Notes under the pieces: generated by a model
The model's input: only the letters and a program-made list of their open reading frames with translations
Told to the model about the DNA's origin: nothing
The model's database searches: none
Part shown: piece by piece, positions 54,031 through 61,828 of the stretch
Position numbering within the stretch: position 1 is the stretch's first letter
Layout of the letters: every line of letters begins with the position of its first letter
Assembly (NCBI RefSeq): GCF_013283195.1
Contig: NZ_JABEKT010000001.1
Coordinates: forward strand, 904,795-968,794
Source of the DNA: Ensifer adhaerens
Lineage (GTDB): Bacteria > Pseudomonadota > Alphaproteobacteria > Rhizobiales > Rhizobiaceae
Direction of reading: 5' to 3'
Length of the DNA stretch: 64,000 nucleotides
Position numbers and translations under genes: made by a program

Positions 54031-54267
54031 ATGAAACCGATTTTCGTCCAGTTGCAGTGCGCTCCCGGCAAGACCTACGAGGTTGCCGACGAGATCTACC
54101 GCAAGGAGATCGTTTCGGAAATGTATTCGACAAGCGGCGACTACGACCTCTTGCTCAAGATCTACATCGAAGAAGGCCAGGATATCGGCAAGTTCATCAA
54201 CGACAACATCGCCACGGTTCCGGGAATCTCGCGGTCGCTGACGACGCTGACCTTCAACGCATTCTGA
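54031..54267 (+). CDS. Stand-alone Lrp/AsnC ligand-binding (RAM) domain protein
   Basis: 78 residues from ATG 54031, with CAGAGGAAATTCC upstream. The whole protein is one RAM/AsnC effector domain: FVQLQCAPGKTYEVADEIYRKEIVSEMYSTSGDYDLLLKIYIEEGQDIGKFINDNIATVPGISRSLTTLTF in outline. There is no DNA-binding domain. Such small proteins form oligomers that bind amino acids or related effectors and may act with full-length Lrp proteins. Converges on pdeM with seven bases between stops. Confidence 0.88.
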   Translation: MKPIFVQLQCAPGKTYEVADEIYRKEIVSEMYSTSGDYDLLLKIYIEEGQDIGKFINDNIATVPGISRSLTTLTFNAF

Positions 54268-54274
54268 CGGATGC

Positions 54275-55000
54275 TCAAGCGATCAGGTTCGTAAAGCGGA
54301 CCGAATAGATCCGGTCGCGGCCGAGCATATGCGCGACCAGCCTGGCGCGGTCGAACAGGCCGGTCATCGCCCGATGGCGCAGGTCGAGACCGCCGGTAGT
54401 GACACCGAAGGCCGGCATCAGCATGCGCGTTCCGTCGGTGGCAAAACAGGCGCGCCGCACCGACTTCTCCCGCCGGACGACGGTTGCCGCCGGATGCAGA
54501 TGGCCGGCGATTTCGCCCGCGGCCTCGCCTCGCGACGGTTCATGGCGAAAGATAAGACCGGCGTGCCGGAACTCGTCCAGCGAAATGCCGGGCAGGCAAC
54601 AGGCGCCATCGGGGTCGTGGTTGCCGTTGATCCAGATCCATTCCCGCCCCATGGCCATCGCGGCGATCATGTGACGGAACGTCTCGGGCATGGCAACGGA
54701 TCCGACCCGGTCATGAAAATTGTCGCCGAGGCTGATCACCAGTTTCGGATCGTGGCGGCTGATCGCCGCTTCCAGAACGCGCAAGGTGGCAAGCGTGTCG
54801 TAGGGCGGGAGCATCATGCCGCGTCGCGCGAAGGCCGCTCCCTTTTCCAGATGCAGATCGGAAACGACGAGTGTTCTCGTCTCGGGCAGATAGAGGCTGC
54901 CGAGCGGATCGCAGACCGCTTCGACGCCGTGGACGATGGCGCGCGCCGAAACCAGCGTGCTGTCTGCGGGAGCTGATAATGCGTGGGCCAGCCTGTGCAT
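54275..55000 (-). CDS. pdeM: Ligase-associated DNA damage response endonuclease PdeM
   Basis: 241 residues from ATG 55000 (MHRLAHALSAPADS); a GTG at 55012 is possible but too close to AAGGA. Calcineurin-like metallophosphoesterase: LVVSDLHLEKGAAFARRG, LVISLGDNFHDRVG, WIWINGNHDPDG and GEIAGHLHPAATV supply the two-metal ligands. Members work with a DEXH helicase, an exonuclease and an ATP-dependent ligase in bacterial DNA repair. The helicase lies upstream on the same strand, separated by repeat C. Ligase and exonuclease genes are not in the window. Confidence 0.9.
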   Translation of the reverse strand: MHRLAHALSAPADSTLVSARAIVHGVEAVCDPLGSLYLPETRTLVVSDLHLEKGAAFARRGMMLPPYDTLATLRVLEAAISRHDPKLVISLGDNFHDRVGSVAMPETFRHMIAAMAMGREWIWINGNHDPDGACCLPGISLDEFRHAGLIFRHEPSRGEAAGEIAGHLHPAATVVRREKSVRRACFATDGTRMLMPAFGVTTGGLDLRHRAMTGLFDRARLVAHMLGRDRIYSVRFTNLIA

Positions 55001-55015
55001 GCGTTTCTTCACTGT

Positions 55016-55116
55016 CCTTCCAGCGCCGCGCGTCGGATAGGACGCGCAAGGGACGCTGCAACATTTTGGATCTGCTGCCTACTTCCCTAGATCGGATCGG
55101 ATTCAAGGAACTATGC
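55016..55116 (-). repeat. Dispersed palindrome-plus-hairpin repeat, copy C (inverted)
   Basis: On the minus strand it reads TTCCTTGAATCCGATCCGAT, then GGCAGCAGATCCAAAATG and TTGCAGCGTCCCTTGCGCGT ... GACGCGCGGCGCTGGAAGG. Same layout as copies A and B. It ends 16 bases before the pdeM start, in pdeM orientation, and lies between the helicase stop and pdeM. Confidence 0.85.
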
Positions 55117-55150
55117 AGTCGTGTGTTCACGAGAACACGGGGGGCGCATC

Positions 55151-57742
55151 CTATAGTGGTTCGGCGCCCATCGCCTCGTTGATCAGGTCGTCGGCGGCCT
55201 CCGATAGCAGGAAGTCCTGCGCCTCGCCCTGAACCGCCTCCTTGCCGATTTCGAGCATCACGGGCACGGCGAGCGGCGAAATCCGGTCGAGCCGGCGATG
55301 GGTGATGTGGCCCTTGATTCGCTTCAGCATATCCCCGAGACGGCCGATGTCCAAAAGCCCCGTTGCCGCATCGTTGCGCGTTGCCTCGAGCAGCAGGTGG
55401 TCGGGCTCGTGCGCGCGCAATACGTCGTAAATGAGGTCGGCCGAGACGGTCACCTGGCGGCCGGTCTTCTCCTTGCCGGGATGTCGCTGGTCGATCAGCC
55501 CGGCAATGACGGCGCAGTTGCGGAAGGTCCGCTTCAAGAGAAAGGATTCGTTCAACCAGGCTTCGAGATCGTCGCCGAGCATGTCCTCGTCGAAGAGGTC
55601 GGCAAGCGCTTTCCGCCGCAGCTGGAACGTCGCGCCGAGATCGTCCAGAGCCCAGACGGCAAGCGAGTAGTCGGTGGCGACGAAACCGAGCGGCTTCAGG
55701 CCGGCACGGTCGAGCCGGCGGGTGAGCAGCATGCCGAGCGTCTGGTGCGCCAGCCGTCCCTCGAAGGCGTAGATCACCATGTAGTGGCGGCTGCCGCGGG
55801 GAAAGGTCTCGATCAAAAGCTCGTCTTCGCGCGGCAGCATCGAGACATTCTTCTGCAGCGACAGCCAGTCGCGCACCTGTTCGGGCAGGGCCGCGCGCCG
55901 CGCCGGATCGGCGAGCATCTTGCGCACCTGCTCGGCGAGGTAGGTCGACAGCGGAAACTTACCGCCGGCATAGCTCGGCACCTTCGGGTCGAAGGAAAAC
56001 GCCTGGCTGACGAGACACTCGCTTTCGCGGATGCCTTCGAAGCGCAGCACCTTGCCGGAAAACAGGAACGTATCGCCCTGCGACAGCATCTCGAGGAAAT
56101 ACTCCTCGACCTTGCCGAGCGACATGCCGCCACGGCCAAGCGAGCCGCGCTGGTTGCGCTTCACCATGCGCACGTTCAGCATCGGCGATTCGACGATGGT
56201 GCCGACATTGAGCCGGTATTGCTGTGCGACCAGCGGGTTGGAAACGCGAAAGAGGCCCTCCTTGGTCCTGCGGATACGGGCATAACGCTCATAGGTCTTC
56301 AGTGCATAGCCGCCGGTCGCGACGAAATCGATGACGCGCTCGAAGGTTTCCCAGGGAAGTGAGGCATAGGGCGAGGCGCTGGTGATCTCTTCGTACAGCG
56401 ACAGCGGATCGAAGGGGGCTGCGCAGGCCATGCCGAGCACATGCTGGGCAAGCACGTCGAGCGCGCCCTTGCCGACAGGAGGCGTATCCTGCGCGCCGAT
56501 ATAGTTGGCGTCGAGGGCCGCCTGGCACTCCATCACCTCGAAGCGGTTGGCCGGCACCAGGATCGCCTTGGAAGGTTCGTCCATGCGGTGATTGGCGCGG
56601 CCGATGCGCTGGGCAAGTCGGCTTGCCCCCTTCGGTGCGCCGACATGGACGACGAGGTCGACATCTCCCCAGTCGATACCGAGGTCGAGCGTCGAGGTGG
56701 CAACGACCGCGCGCAGGCGGTTCTCCGACATCGCCGCCTCGACCTTGCGCCTCTGGGCGACATCGAGCGAGCCGTGATGAAGCGCGATCGGCAGGTTGTC
56801 TTCGTTGATGGTCCAGAGTTCCTGGAACAGAAGCTCCGCCTGACTGCGGGTGTTGACGAACAGCAGGGTGGTGCCGTGCTCCTTGATCGCTTCGTAGACA
56901 TCCGCAATGGCGTAACGTGCCGAGTGTCCCGCCCAGGGCACGTGCTCGTCGGTGCGCAGGATGGAGATCTGCGGTTTGGCGCCGCCCTTGACGGTCACGA
57001 GGCCGGCCAGGCCGGCTGTGTCGGGCGACTGCGGCGCCAGCCAGTGCTGCAGATCCATCGGATCAGCAACCGTCGCCGAAAGCCCGATCGTCTGCAGCGA
57101 CGGCGCCAGTCGGCGCAGCCGGGCAAGGCCGAGCGACAGCAGATGCCCACGCTTCGACGTGACCAGCGAATGCAGCTCGTCGAAGACGACGTAACGCAAA
57201 TCCTTGAAGAAGCGCTCGGCCTCGCCGTTGGCAAGCAGCAGCGCCAATTGCTCCGGCGTCGTCAAGAGAATGTCGGGCGGGTTGAGTTTCTGGCGCTGGC
57301 GCTTGGCCTGCGGCGTGTCGCCGGTGCGGTTTTCGACGCGCACCGGCAGACCCATCTCGTCGACCGGCTTCATCAGATTGCGCTCGATATCGACGGCCAG
57401 CGCCTTCAGCGGCGAGAGATAGAGCGTGTGAATGCCCCTGAAGGCCGAGCCCGGCGGAATTTTTCCGCGACGGGTAAGGTCGACGAGGGAAGGGAGAAAG
57501 CCTGCGAGCGTCTTGCCCGCTCCGGTCGGCGCGATCAGAAGCGTGCTTTCGCCAGCCTCCGCCCGTGCCAGCAGTTCCAGCTGATGGGCGCGGGGTTGCC
57601 AGCCCTTTTCGCCGAACCAGCGAAGGAAAGGGGTGGGCAAGGTTAGCGCATCGCCTTGCGGGCGCGGGGAATCGATCCTGTTCACGGAGAACAAAGGTAG
57701 ATCAAATCCGGCAAAAGAGAAGACCGGAGCCTGGGCGATCAT
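55151..57742 (-). CDS. Ligase-associated DNA damage response DEXH box helicase
   Basis: 863 residues from ATG 57742 (MIAQAPVFSFAGFDLPLF). Longer frames overlap the divergent Rrf2 gene; a GTG at the VNRIDSP codon is another candidate start. Lhr-like superfamily 2 helicase: LLIAPTGAGKTLAGFLPSL, SPLKALAVDIERNL, VFDELHSLVTSKRG, IGLSATVADP, LLFVNTRSQAE and VATSTLDLGIDWGDVDLV / QRIGRANHR. The large C-terminal region (from about 430) is of the Lhr-core type. It probably unwinds DNA for the PdeM nuclease. pdeM follows on the same strand after repeat C. Confidence 0.93.
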   Translation of the reverse strand: MIAQAPVFSFAGFDLPLFSVNRIDSPRPQGDALTLPTPFLRWFGEKGWQPRAHQLELLARAEAGESTLLIAPTGAGKTLAGFLPSLVDLTRRGKIPPGSAFRGIHTLYLSPLKALAVDIERNLMKPVDEMGLPVRVENRTGDTPQAKRQRQKLNPPDILLTTPEQLALLLANGEAERFFKDLRYVVFDELHSLVTSKRGHLLSLGLARLRRLAPSLQTIGLSATVADPMDLQHWLAPQSPDTAGLAGLVTVKGGAKPQISILRTDEHVPWAGHSARYAIADVYEAIKEHGTTLLFVNTRSQAELLFQELWTINEDNLPIALHHGSLDVAQRRKVEAAMSENRLRAVVATSTLDLGIDWGDVDLVVHVGAPKGASRLAQRIGRANHRMDEPSKAILVPANRFEVMECQAALDANYIGAQDTPPVGKGALDVLAQHVLGMACAAPFDPLSLYEEITSASPYASLPWETFERVIDFVATGGYALKTYERYARIRRTKEGLFRVSNPLVAQQYRLNVGTIVESPMLNVRMVKRNQRGSLGRGGMSLGKVEEYFLEMLSQGDTFLFSGKVLRFEGIRESECLVSQAFSFDPKVPSYAGGKFPLSTYLAEQVRKMLADPARRAALPEQVRDWLSLQKNVSMLPREDELLIETFPRGSRHYMVIYAFEGRLAHQTLGMLLTRRLDRAGLKPLGFVATDYSLAVWALDDLGATFQLRRKALADLFDEDMLGDDLEAWLNESFLLKRTFRNCAVIAGLIDQRHPGKEKTGRQVTVSADLIYDVLRAHEPDHLLLEATRNDAATGLLDIGRLGDMLKRIKGHITHRRLDRISPLAVPVMLEIGKEAVQGEAQDFLLSEAADDLINEAMGAEPL

Positions 57743-57769
57743 GCGGCGATTGACCAGTTGTCGAATCGC

Positions 57770-57784
57770 GGATAAAAAATATCC
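57770..57784. promoter_or_regulatory. Inverted repeat upstream of the Rrf2 gene
   Basis: GGATA-AAAAA-TATCC, 20 bases before the rrf2-type start and 28 bases from the divergent helicase start. AT-rich in a GC-rich region. A possible operator or promoter element of the Rrf2 gene. Confidence 0.5.
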
Positions 57785-57804
57785 ATGATTAAGAGGGTGG
57801 GCGA

Positions 57805-58308
57805 ATGAAACTCGGGGACGGTGTCGAGCAGGCAATCCACAGCGTGACCATGCTGAGCTGTCTTCAGCCCGGCAGCACGCTGTCGGCGGCAGCTCTTGCC
57901 GAATTTCATGGGGTGTCCACGAGCTATCTCCTGAAGCACCTGCAGGCGATGTCCGGGGCAGGGCTGCTTGAAGCGGTCCCCGGCCCGAAGGGCGGCTATC
58001 GGCTCGCTCGCCTTCCGGCAAAGATCAGCCTGCTCGATATCGTGCTCGCGGTCGAAGGGCCGGAACCGGCGTTCCGCTGCAACGAGATCCGATTGCGCGG
58101 TCCCAATCCCTATGCCTGCAAGCCGAAGGCGCCGTGCACGATCAACGTCGCGATGCTGAAAGCCGAGCAGGCTTACCGTGCCGAGCTTCGGCGCGTGACC
58201 ATCGCCGACATCAAGCAAGATCTGGGCGCCCTGGACGACGGCAGCATCTCGGCGCGAACCAACACATTCCTGGCGGCCAACGAGCGCAAATCGGCCGCCG
58301 GCGCCTGA
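57805..58308 (+). CDS. Rrf2 family transcriptional regulator
   Basis: 167 residues from ATG 57805, with AAGAGGGTGGGCG upstream. Rrf2 winged helix: MKLGDGVEQAIHSVTMLSCLQPGSTLSAAALAEFHGVSTSYLLKHLQAMSGAGLLEAVPGPKGGYRLAR in outline. It contains cysteines at the end of the domain (FRCNEIRLRG, YACKPKAPC) where Fe-S or redox-sensing family members carry their ligands. It is followed 32 bases on by an AhpD-like gene, so it probably regulates that oxidative-stress protein. Confidence 0.9.
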   Translation: MKLGDGVEQAIHSVTMLSCLQPGSTLSAAALAEFHGVSTSYLLKHLQAMSGAGLLEAVPGPKGGYRLARLPAKISLLDIVLAVEGPEPAFRCNEIRLRGPNPYACKPKAPCTINVAMLKAEQAYRAELRRVTIADIKQDLGALDDGSISARTNTFLAANERKSAAGA

Positions 58309-58340
58309 AACCTCGATCCAGCTACCTGAAGGAGAAGACC

Positions 58341-58805
58341 ATGCATCCGCGTTTGAACCCCGTCAAAGCCGCCCCTGACGCTTACAAGGCTGCGGCCGCT
58401 TTCGACAACTACATCATCAAGGACTCAGGGCTGGAGCCGCGCCTGATCCACCTGATCAAGCTGCGCGCCTCGCAGATCAACGGCTGTGCCTATTGCATCG
58501 ACATGCATGTGAAGGAGGCGCGCCATAGCGGCCTCAGCGAGCAATGGATCCACCTGATCTGCGCCTGGCGCGAATCGCCGATCTACGACGCCCGCGAACG
58601 CGCGGTGCTGGCCTGGACCGAAGCGCTCACCAACCTGGCCCAGACCGGCGCGCCCGACGCGGATTTCGAACCGCTGAAGGAGCATTTCGACGAGGCAGAG
58701 ATTACCAAGATCACCATGGCCATCGGCGTCATCAATGTCTGGAACCGCGTTGCCGTCGGCTTCCGCTCGCAGCACCCGGTCGATGCACCGGCAAAGGCCG
58801 CCTGA
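58341..58805 (+). CDS. Carboxymuconolactone decarboxylase family (AhpD-like) protein
   Basis: 154 residues from ATG 58341, with GAAGGAGAAGACC upstream. All-helical AhpD/CMD fold with the CxxC active site in INGCAYCIDMHVKEARHSG, as in alkylhydroperoxidase AhpD. The rest is WIHLICAWRESPIYDARERAVLAWTEALTNLAQ and ITKITMAIGVINVWNRVAVGF. Likely a thiol peroxidase or its reductase. Co-transcribed with the Rrf2 gene and closed by a good terminator. Confidence 0.9.
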   Translation: MHPRLNPVKAAPDAYKAAAAFDNYIIKDSGLEPRLIHLIKLRASQINGCAYCIDMHVKEARHSGLSEQWIHLICAWRESPIYDARERAVLAWTEALTNLAQTGAPDADFEPLKEHFDEAEITKITMAIGVINVWNRVAVGFRSQHPVDAPAKAA

Positions 58806-58827
58806 GACCATCCATCATCGAACAACG

Positions 58828-58857
58828 AAAGCCCCGGTCCTGGATGCCGGGGCTTTT
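58828..58857 (+). terminator. Rho-independent terminator after the AhpD-like gene
   Basis: AAAGCCCCGG and CCGGGGCTTTTT form the stem around TCCTGGATG-type loop. The T-run follows on the plus strand and an A-run precedes, so it may also serve the convergent YitT gene. Confidence 0.85.
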
Positions 58858-58870
58858 TCGTTTCGGCGTC

Positions 58871-59506
58871 TCAGAGTGCGATGTACCGATCGGCGCGGTG
58901 GTTGATGGCGACGAACAGGTTGAGCACGACCGCGCCGAGCACCGACCAGGCGACGACCGAGGGGCTGGTGACGCCGAAGGCGGCGACCAGAACGACCATG
59001 TCGATCGCCAGCTGCACCAGCCCGGCGCGAACGCCGAAGCGCTCCTGTAGATAAATGCCGAGAATGCCGACGCCGCCGAGGCTGGCGCGGTGGCGGTAGA
59101 GTGCCAGCAGGCCGTAGCCGAGAAGCAGTCCGCCGATGAGGGCCGCCCATGCCGGGTGGATGTCACCGATCTGGAACAGGCGCGACTGGATGTCGGTCAG
59201 GAACGAGGTCACGCCGATGGCGATGAAGGTCTTGACCGTGAAGGCCGGTCCGAGCCGTTTCCAGGAGAGATAGAAGAACGGCAGGTTGAGCAGGAAGAAG
59301 GCAAGGCCGAAGTTCACGCCCGTCGCATAATGCAAGAGGAAGGCGACGCCGGCAGTGCTGCCGGTGAGCAGGCCGGCGCTGGCGAGGAAATAAAGGCCGA
59401 GCGCTGCAATTAGGCTGCCGGAGAAAATACCCTGCAGGTCCTCGATCGGCGTGTGCCGGGTCGGGCTGGTGTTCCAAAGACCGAAAACGCTGCTGCTCAG
59501 AGCCAT
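58871..59506 (-). CDS. YitT family membrane protein
   Basis: 211 residues from ATG 59506 (MALSSSVFGLWNTSPTRHTP); the frame extends to 59545 without support. Five to six membrane helices of the YitT/DUF161 type: IFSGSLIAALGLYFLASAGLLTGSTAGVAFLLHYATG, then FFLLNLPFFYLSWKRLGPAFTVKTFIAIG and a GGVGILGIYLQERFGVRAG loop. It lacks the usual C-terminal DUF2179 domain. Transport function suspected but not shown in the family. Confidence 0.85.
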   Translation of the reverse strand: MALSSSVFGLWNTSPTRHTPIEDLQGIFSGSLIAALGLYFLASAGLLTGSTAGVAFLLHYATGVNFGLAFFLLNLPFFYLSWKRLGPAFTVKTFIAIGVTSFLTDIQSRLFQIGDIHPAWAALIGGLLLGYGLLALYRHRASLGGVGILGIYLQERFGVRAGLVQLAIDMVVLVAAFGVTSPSVVAWSVLGAVVLNLFVAINHRADRYIAL

Positions 59507-59563
59507 GGCAAAAACCTCGATTGCGATGGCCAAGCAATGCTGCAATGCACAAAAACAATCAAG

Positions 59564-59594
59564 AAAAATACGTCAGTAATGCTGACGTATTTTT
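59564..59594. terminator. 13-bp perfect inverted repeat between methyltransferase and yitT-type gene
   Basis: AAAAATACGTCAG and CTGACGTATTTTT with the five-base loop TAATG. It lies 20 bases after the methyltransferase stop and 58 bases before the YitT start, both on the minus strand. The T-run on that strand suits a terminator; the TACGTCAG...CTGACGTA core could equally be an operator. Confidence 0.65.
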
Positions 59595-59613
59595 GCGAAC
59601 CAGCCCTGCGTTT

Positions 59614-60552
59614 TTAGAGAGGCTTGCGGGCGAGAAACAGGATGCCGGTGATCGGCTGGCCTGCATCCATGCGGATGACGGTCCGCTCCACGGCCACCAT
59701 TTCCAGGCCGTGTGAAGCGAGAAGGTCGCGGACATAGGCCTCGCTGTGCGCGTAGCGCAGCGACGGGCGCAGGACGAAGCCATCCACCGCGCCGGCATCC
59801 TCAACCGAGAAGGCAAACAGGCCCTGGCTGGAAAGCAGTTCGCCGACGATCCCGGCGACGCCATCGAGACCGCCGAGATACATCAAGACGTCGGCCGCAC
59901 TGACGAGATCGGCGCGAGCGACGGCGAAATTGCCGAAGACACCGGATTGTTCGGGAGGCTGAGAAAGATCGGCCCGCGCCAGCCGGTCATAGACGGCCTT
60001 CGTCTCTGCCTTCGCCAACATGTTGGCGGAAATGTCGAAACCTTCGAGAAATGCAGCACGCTCGCGGATGCGCTCGCCGAACAGCCCGGTGCCACAACCG
60101 AGGTCGACCACATGCTCGAAATGCGCGCCCGCCGTCGATCGTTCGATCAACGCGGCAAGTTTTTCCGGCACGGTGTAGTCGAGCTTCTCGACCAGCGCAT
60201 GGTCAAAGCGATCGGCGTAGTCGTCGAACAGCCGCTCGACATAGAGGCTTGGCGGTTGTTCCGGCATCTCGGTGGCACCCAAGAGCGCCAGTTTCAGCCC
60301 CGCGCCAAAAATGTCTTTCGGGTTGAGGACCAAGGTTTTGCGCAGCGCATCGATCGCCGCCTCTTTCCGGCCCGATTTTTCCTCATAGTCCGCCAGCCGG
60401 AACCAGCCGGCAGCCCACTCGGGTACGCGCTCGAGCGCTTGGCCCATGAGATCGGCCGCACTCTCGGGCTCGCCGGCCTCGGCAAGCATTTTTGCGTAGT
60501 CGGCGCGGCGGTCGGCGATCAGGTCGCCGGAGGAGAGCTGGTTGAGCGTCAT
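59614..60552 (-). CDS. TPR-containing SAM-dependent methyltransferase
   Basis: 312 residues from ATG 60552 (MTLNQLSSGDLIADRRADYAKML); the longer frame upstream is not conserved-looking. Residues 15-95 resemble two TPR units (AGWFRLADYEEKSGRKEAAIDALRKTLVLNPKD). The C-terminal two thirds are a class I methyltransferase with VVDLGCGTGLFGERIRERA, GFDISANMLAKAETK and DVLMYLGGLDGVAGIVGELL. Protein or small-molecule substrate unknown. Divergent from a small membrane protein gene. Confidence 0.85.
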   Translation of the reverse strand: MTLNQLSSGDLIADRRADYAKMLAEAGEPESAADLMGQALERVPEWAAGWFRLADYEEKSGRKEAAIDALRKTLVLNPKDIFGAGLKLALLGATEMPEQPPSLYVERLFDDYADRFDHALVEKLDYTVPEKLAALIERSTAGAHFEHVVDLGCGTGLFGERIRERAAFLEGFDISANMLAKAETKAVYDRLARADLSQPPEQSGVFGNFAVARADLVSAADVLMYLGGLDGVAGIVGELLSSQGLFAFSVEDAGAVDGFVLRPSLRYAHSEAYVRDLLASHGLEMVAVERTVIRMDAGQPITGILFLARKPL

Positions 60553-60619
60553 CAATGTGAGATGTTGGTTGCGATCAGCGCTTCTGACGCCGGGCTGGGC
60601 AAAACACAAGCGGAATCTG

Positions 60620-60644
60620 AAAGGCGGGCGGATGCCCGCCCTTT
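60620..60644. other. Hairpin in the divergent gap before the DUF6460-type gene
   Basis: GGCGGGC-GGAT-GCCCGCC flanked by GAAA and CTTTCC, 60 bases before the small membrane protein start. Shape of a terminator, but it lies between divergent genes, so it may be a leader hairpin of the plus-strand transcript. Confidence 0.45.
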
Positions 60645-60705
60645 CCGGTGACTTGCGAGGGTGCGAATGGCAGCTTATGTGAAGGGAAACAGGAGTATTT
60701 CGCCG

Positions 60706-60972
60706 ATGTCGGACGGAGTGAACAGATTTTTGGGGGATTCGCCGCTGCGCGTCCTCGTCAAGCTCGTCGTGGTGTCGATCCTCGTCGGCTTCGTCATGAC
60801 CGTTTTCGGCTGGTACCCCGCCGATATCTATTTCGGCATCCGCAACTTCCTGCTCGATCTCTGGCATACCGGCTTTTCTGCTCTCGGTCGTGTTGGCGAT
60901 TATCTGCTCCTGGGGGCTGCCATCGTCATTCCGGCGTTTATCATCCTGCGTGTGATGAGCTACCGGCGGTGA
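60706..60972 (+). CDS. Small two-helix membrane protein, DUF6460-like
   Basis: 88 residues from ATG 60706 (MSDGVNRFLGDSPLRVLVKLVVVS), with CAGGAG ten bases upstream; the frame is open back to GTG 60661. Two membrane helices (VLVKLVVVSILVGFVMTVFGW and YLLLGAAIVIPAFIILRV) around a short amphipathic stretch DIYFGIRNFLLDLWHTGF. Ends RVMSYRR. Matches a rhizobial family of unknown function as I remember it. Two bases before the next gene. Confidence 0.75.
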   Translation: MSDGVNRFLGDSPLRVLVKLVVVSILVGFVMTVFGWYPADIYFGIRNFLLDLWHTGFSALGRVGDYLLLGAAIVIPAFIILRVMSYRR

Positions 60973-60974
60973 AT

Positions 60975-61478
60975 ATGAAGGACCAACTTTTCGTCATCGA
61001 GCGGCGCGCTCTTTTGCGCGCCGGCGCCGTCCTGTCGCTCGGCATGCTCGCCGGCTGCACGACATCCAACGTCCTGACGCCGGCAACCGGCACCGGCAGC
61101 GACCAGACGGCAGTGAGCCTCGGTTATGTCAATGCGCTGCGCAAGACCAAGGGCCTGCCGCCACTGGTGGCCGACAAGGCCGCTTCGGTTGCAGCCATGA
61201 ACCAGGCCGCGCGGATGGCCAAGGTCGGCAAGATGCAGCATCTGATCGGTTGGAACGACAGCTTCTACAACCGGATGAAAAGCGACGGCGTCACCTTGCC
61301 GGCTGCCGAAAACATCGCCGTCGGCCAGGACGACGCCGAGCGCGCCTATGACGCCTGGTATAGGTCGCCGAAGCATCTGGAAAACATGCTCGGCAACTAT
61401 CGCGGTCTCGGCGTCGCCGTGGTGCAAAACGCCGCTTCCGGCAATCGACCCTATTGGGCCATGGTGCTTTCGGGCTGA
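60975..61478 (+). CDS. CAP (SCP/PR1) domain lipoprotein
   Basis: 167 residues from ATG 60975, two bases after the preceding stop; a GTG at 60969 overlaps it. Signal II peptide with lipobox LAGC (LLRAGAVLSLGMLAGCTTSN). CAP domain: LGYVNALRKTKGLPPLVADKAASVAAMNQAARMA, KMQHLIGWNDSFYNRM, AENIAVGQDDAERAYDAWYRSPKHLENMLG and a final RPYWAMVLSG. Secreted CAP proteins are thought to act on surfaces or lipids; no enzyme role is certain. Probably one operon with the small membrane protein. Confidence 0.88.
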   Translation: MKDQLFVIERRALLRAGAVLSLGMLAGCTTSNVLTPATGTGSDQTAVSLGYVNALRKTKGLPPLVADKAASVAAMNQAARMAKVGKMQHLIGWNDSFYNRMKSDGVTLPAAENIAVGQDDAERAYDAWYRSPKHLENMLGNYRGLGVAVVQNAASGNRPYWAMVLSG

Positions 61479-61508
61479 CTGCCTGTTTTTCTGTCTACGG
61501 CAGATGCT

Positions 61509-61717
61509 GCCCCTCATCCCCCTGTCGGGACCTTCTCCCCGCAAGCGGGGCGAAGGGGCGATGCCGCGCCGTTTCGCCTGCCATCGGCATGTCGCGCTTG
61601 TTTCAGAAGCCTTTTCGATAGAGCGGCAGCCCTGCCTGCAAACGGACCATACCGCGGGTAGCTGCAGCCGGTACATGTTCCCTCTCCGCGCGCGGGGAGA
61701 GGGTTAGGGTGAGGGGC
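61509..61717. repeat. Rhizobial intergenic mosaic repeat (RIME-like)
   Basis: Starts GCCCCTCATCCCCCTGTC and ends GGGTTAGGGTGAGGGGC, giving terminal inverted repeats GCCCCTCA / TGAGGGGC. It contains two internal palindromes: CCTTCTCCCCGC-AAGC-GGGGCGAAGG and CCCTCTCCGCGCGCGGGGAGAGGG in part. I recall the same blocks as very frequent rhizobial intergenic repeats. It fills most of the 350-base gap before the MATE gene. No coding evidence inside. Confidence 0.7.
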
Positions 61718-61828
61718 TTTGCGCCGTTGCGTTGGTGTCGATTGCAACGGTCTCTCGCGACACCTTGCGTCCGCCTATGATCTTTCCCTAAAACGGTCGT
61801 CCCGCACTCATTCCGCCGGAACCGTTCG

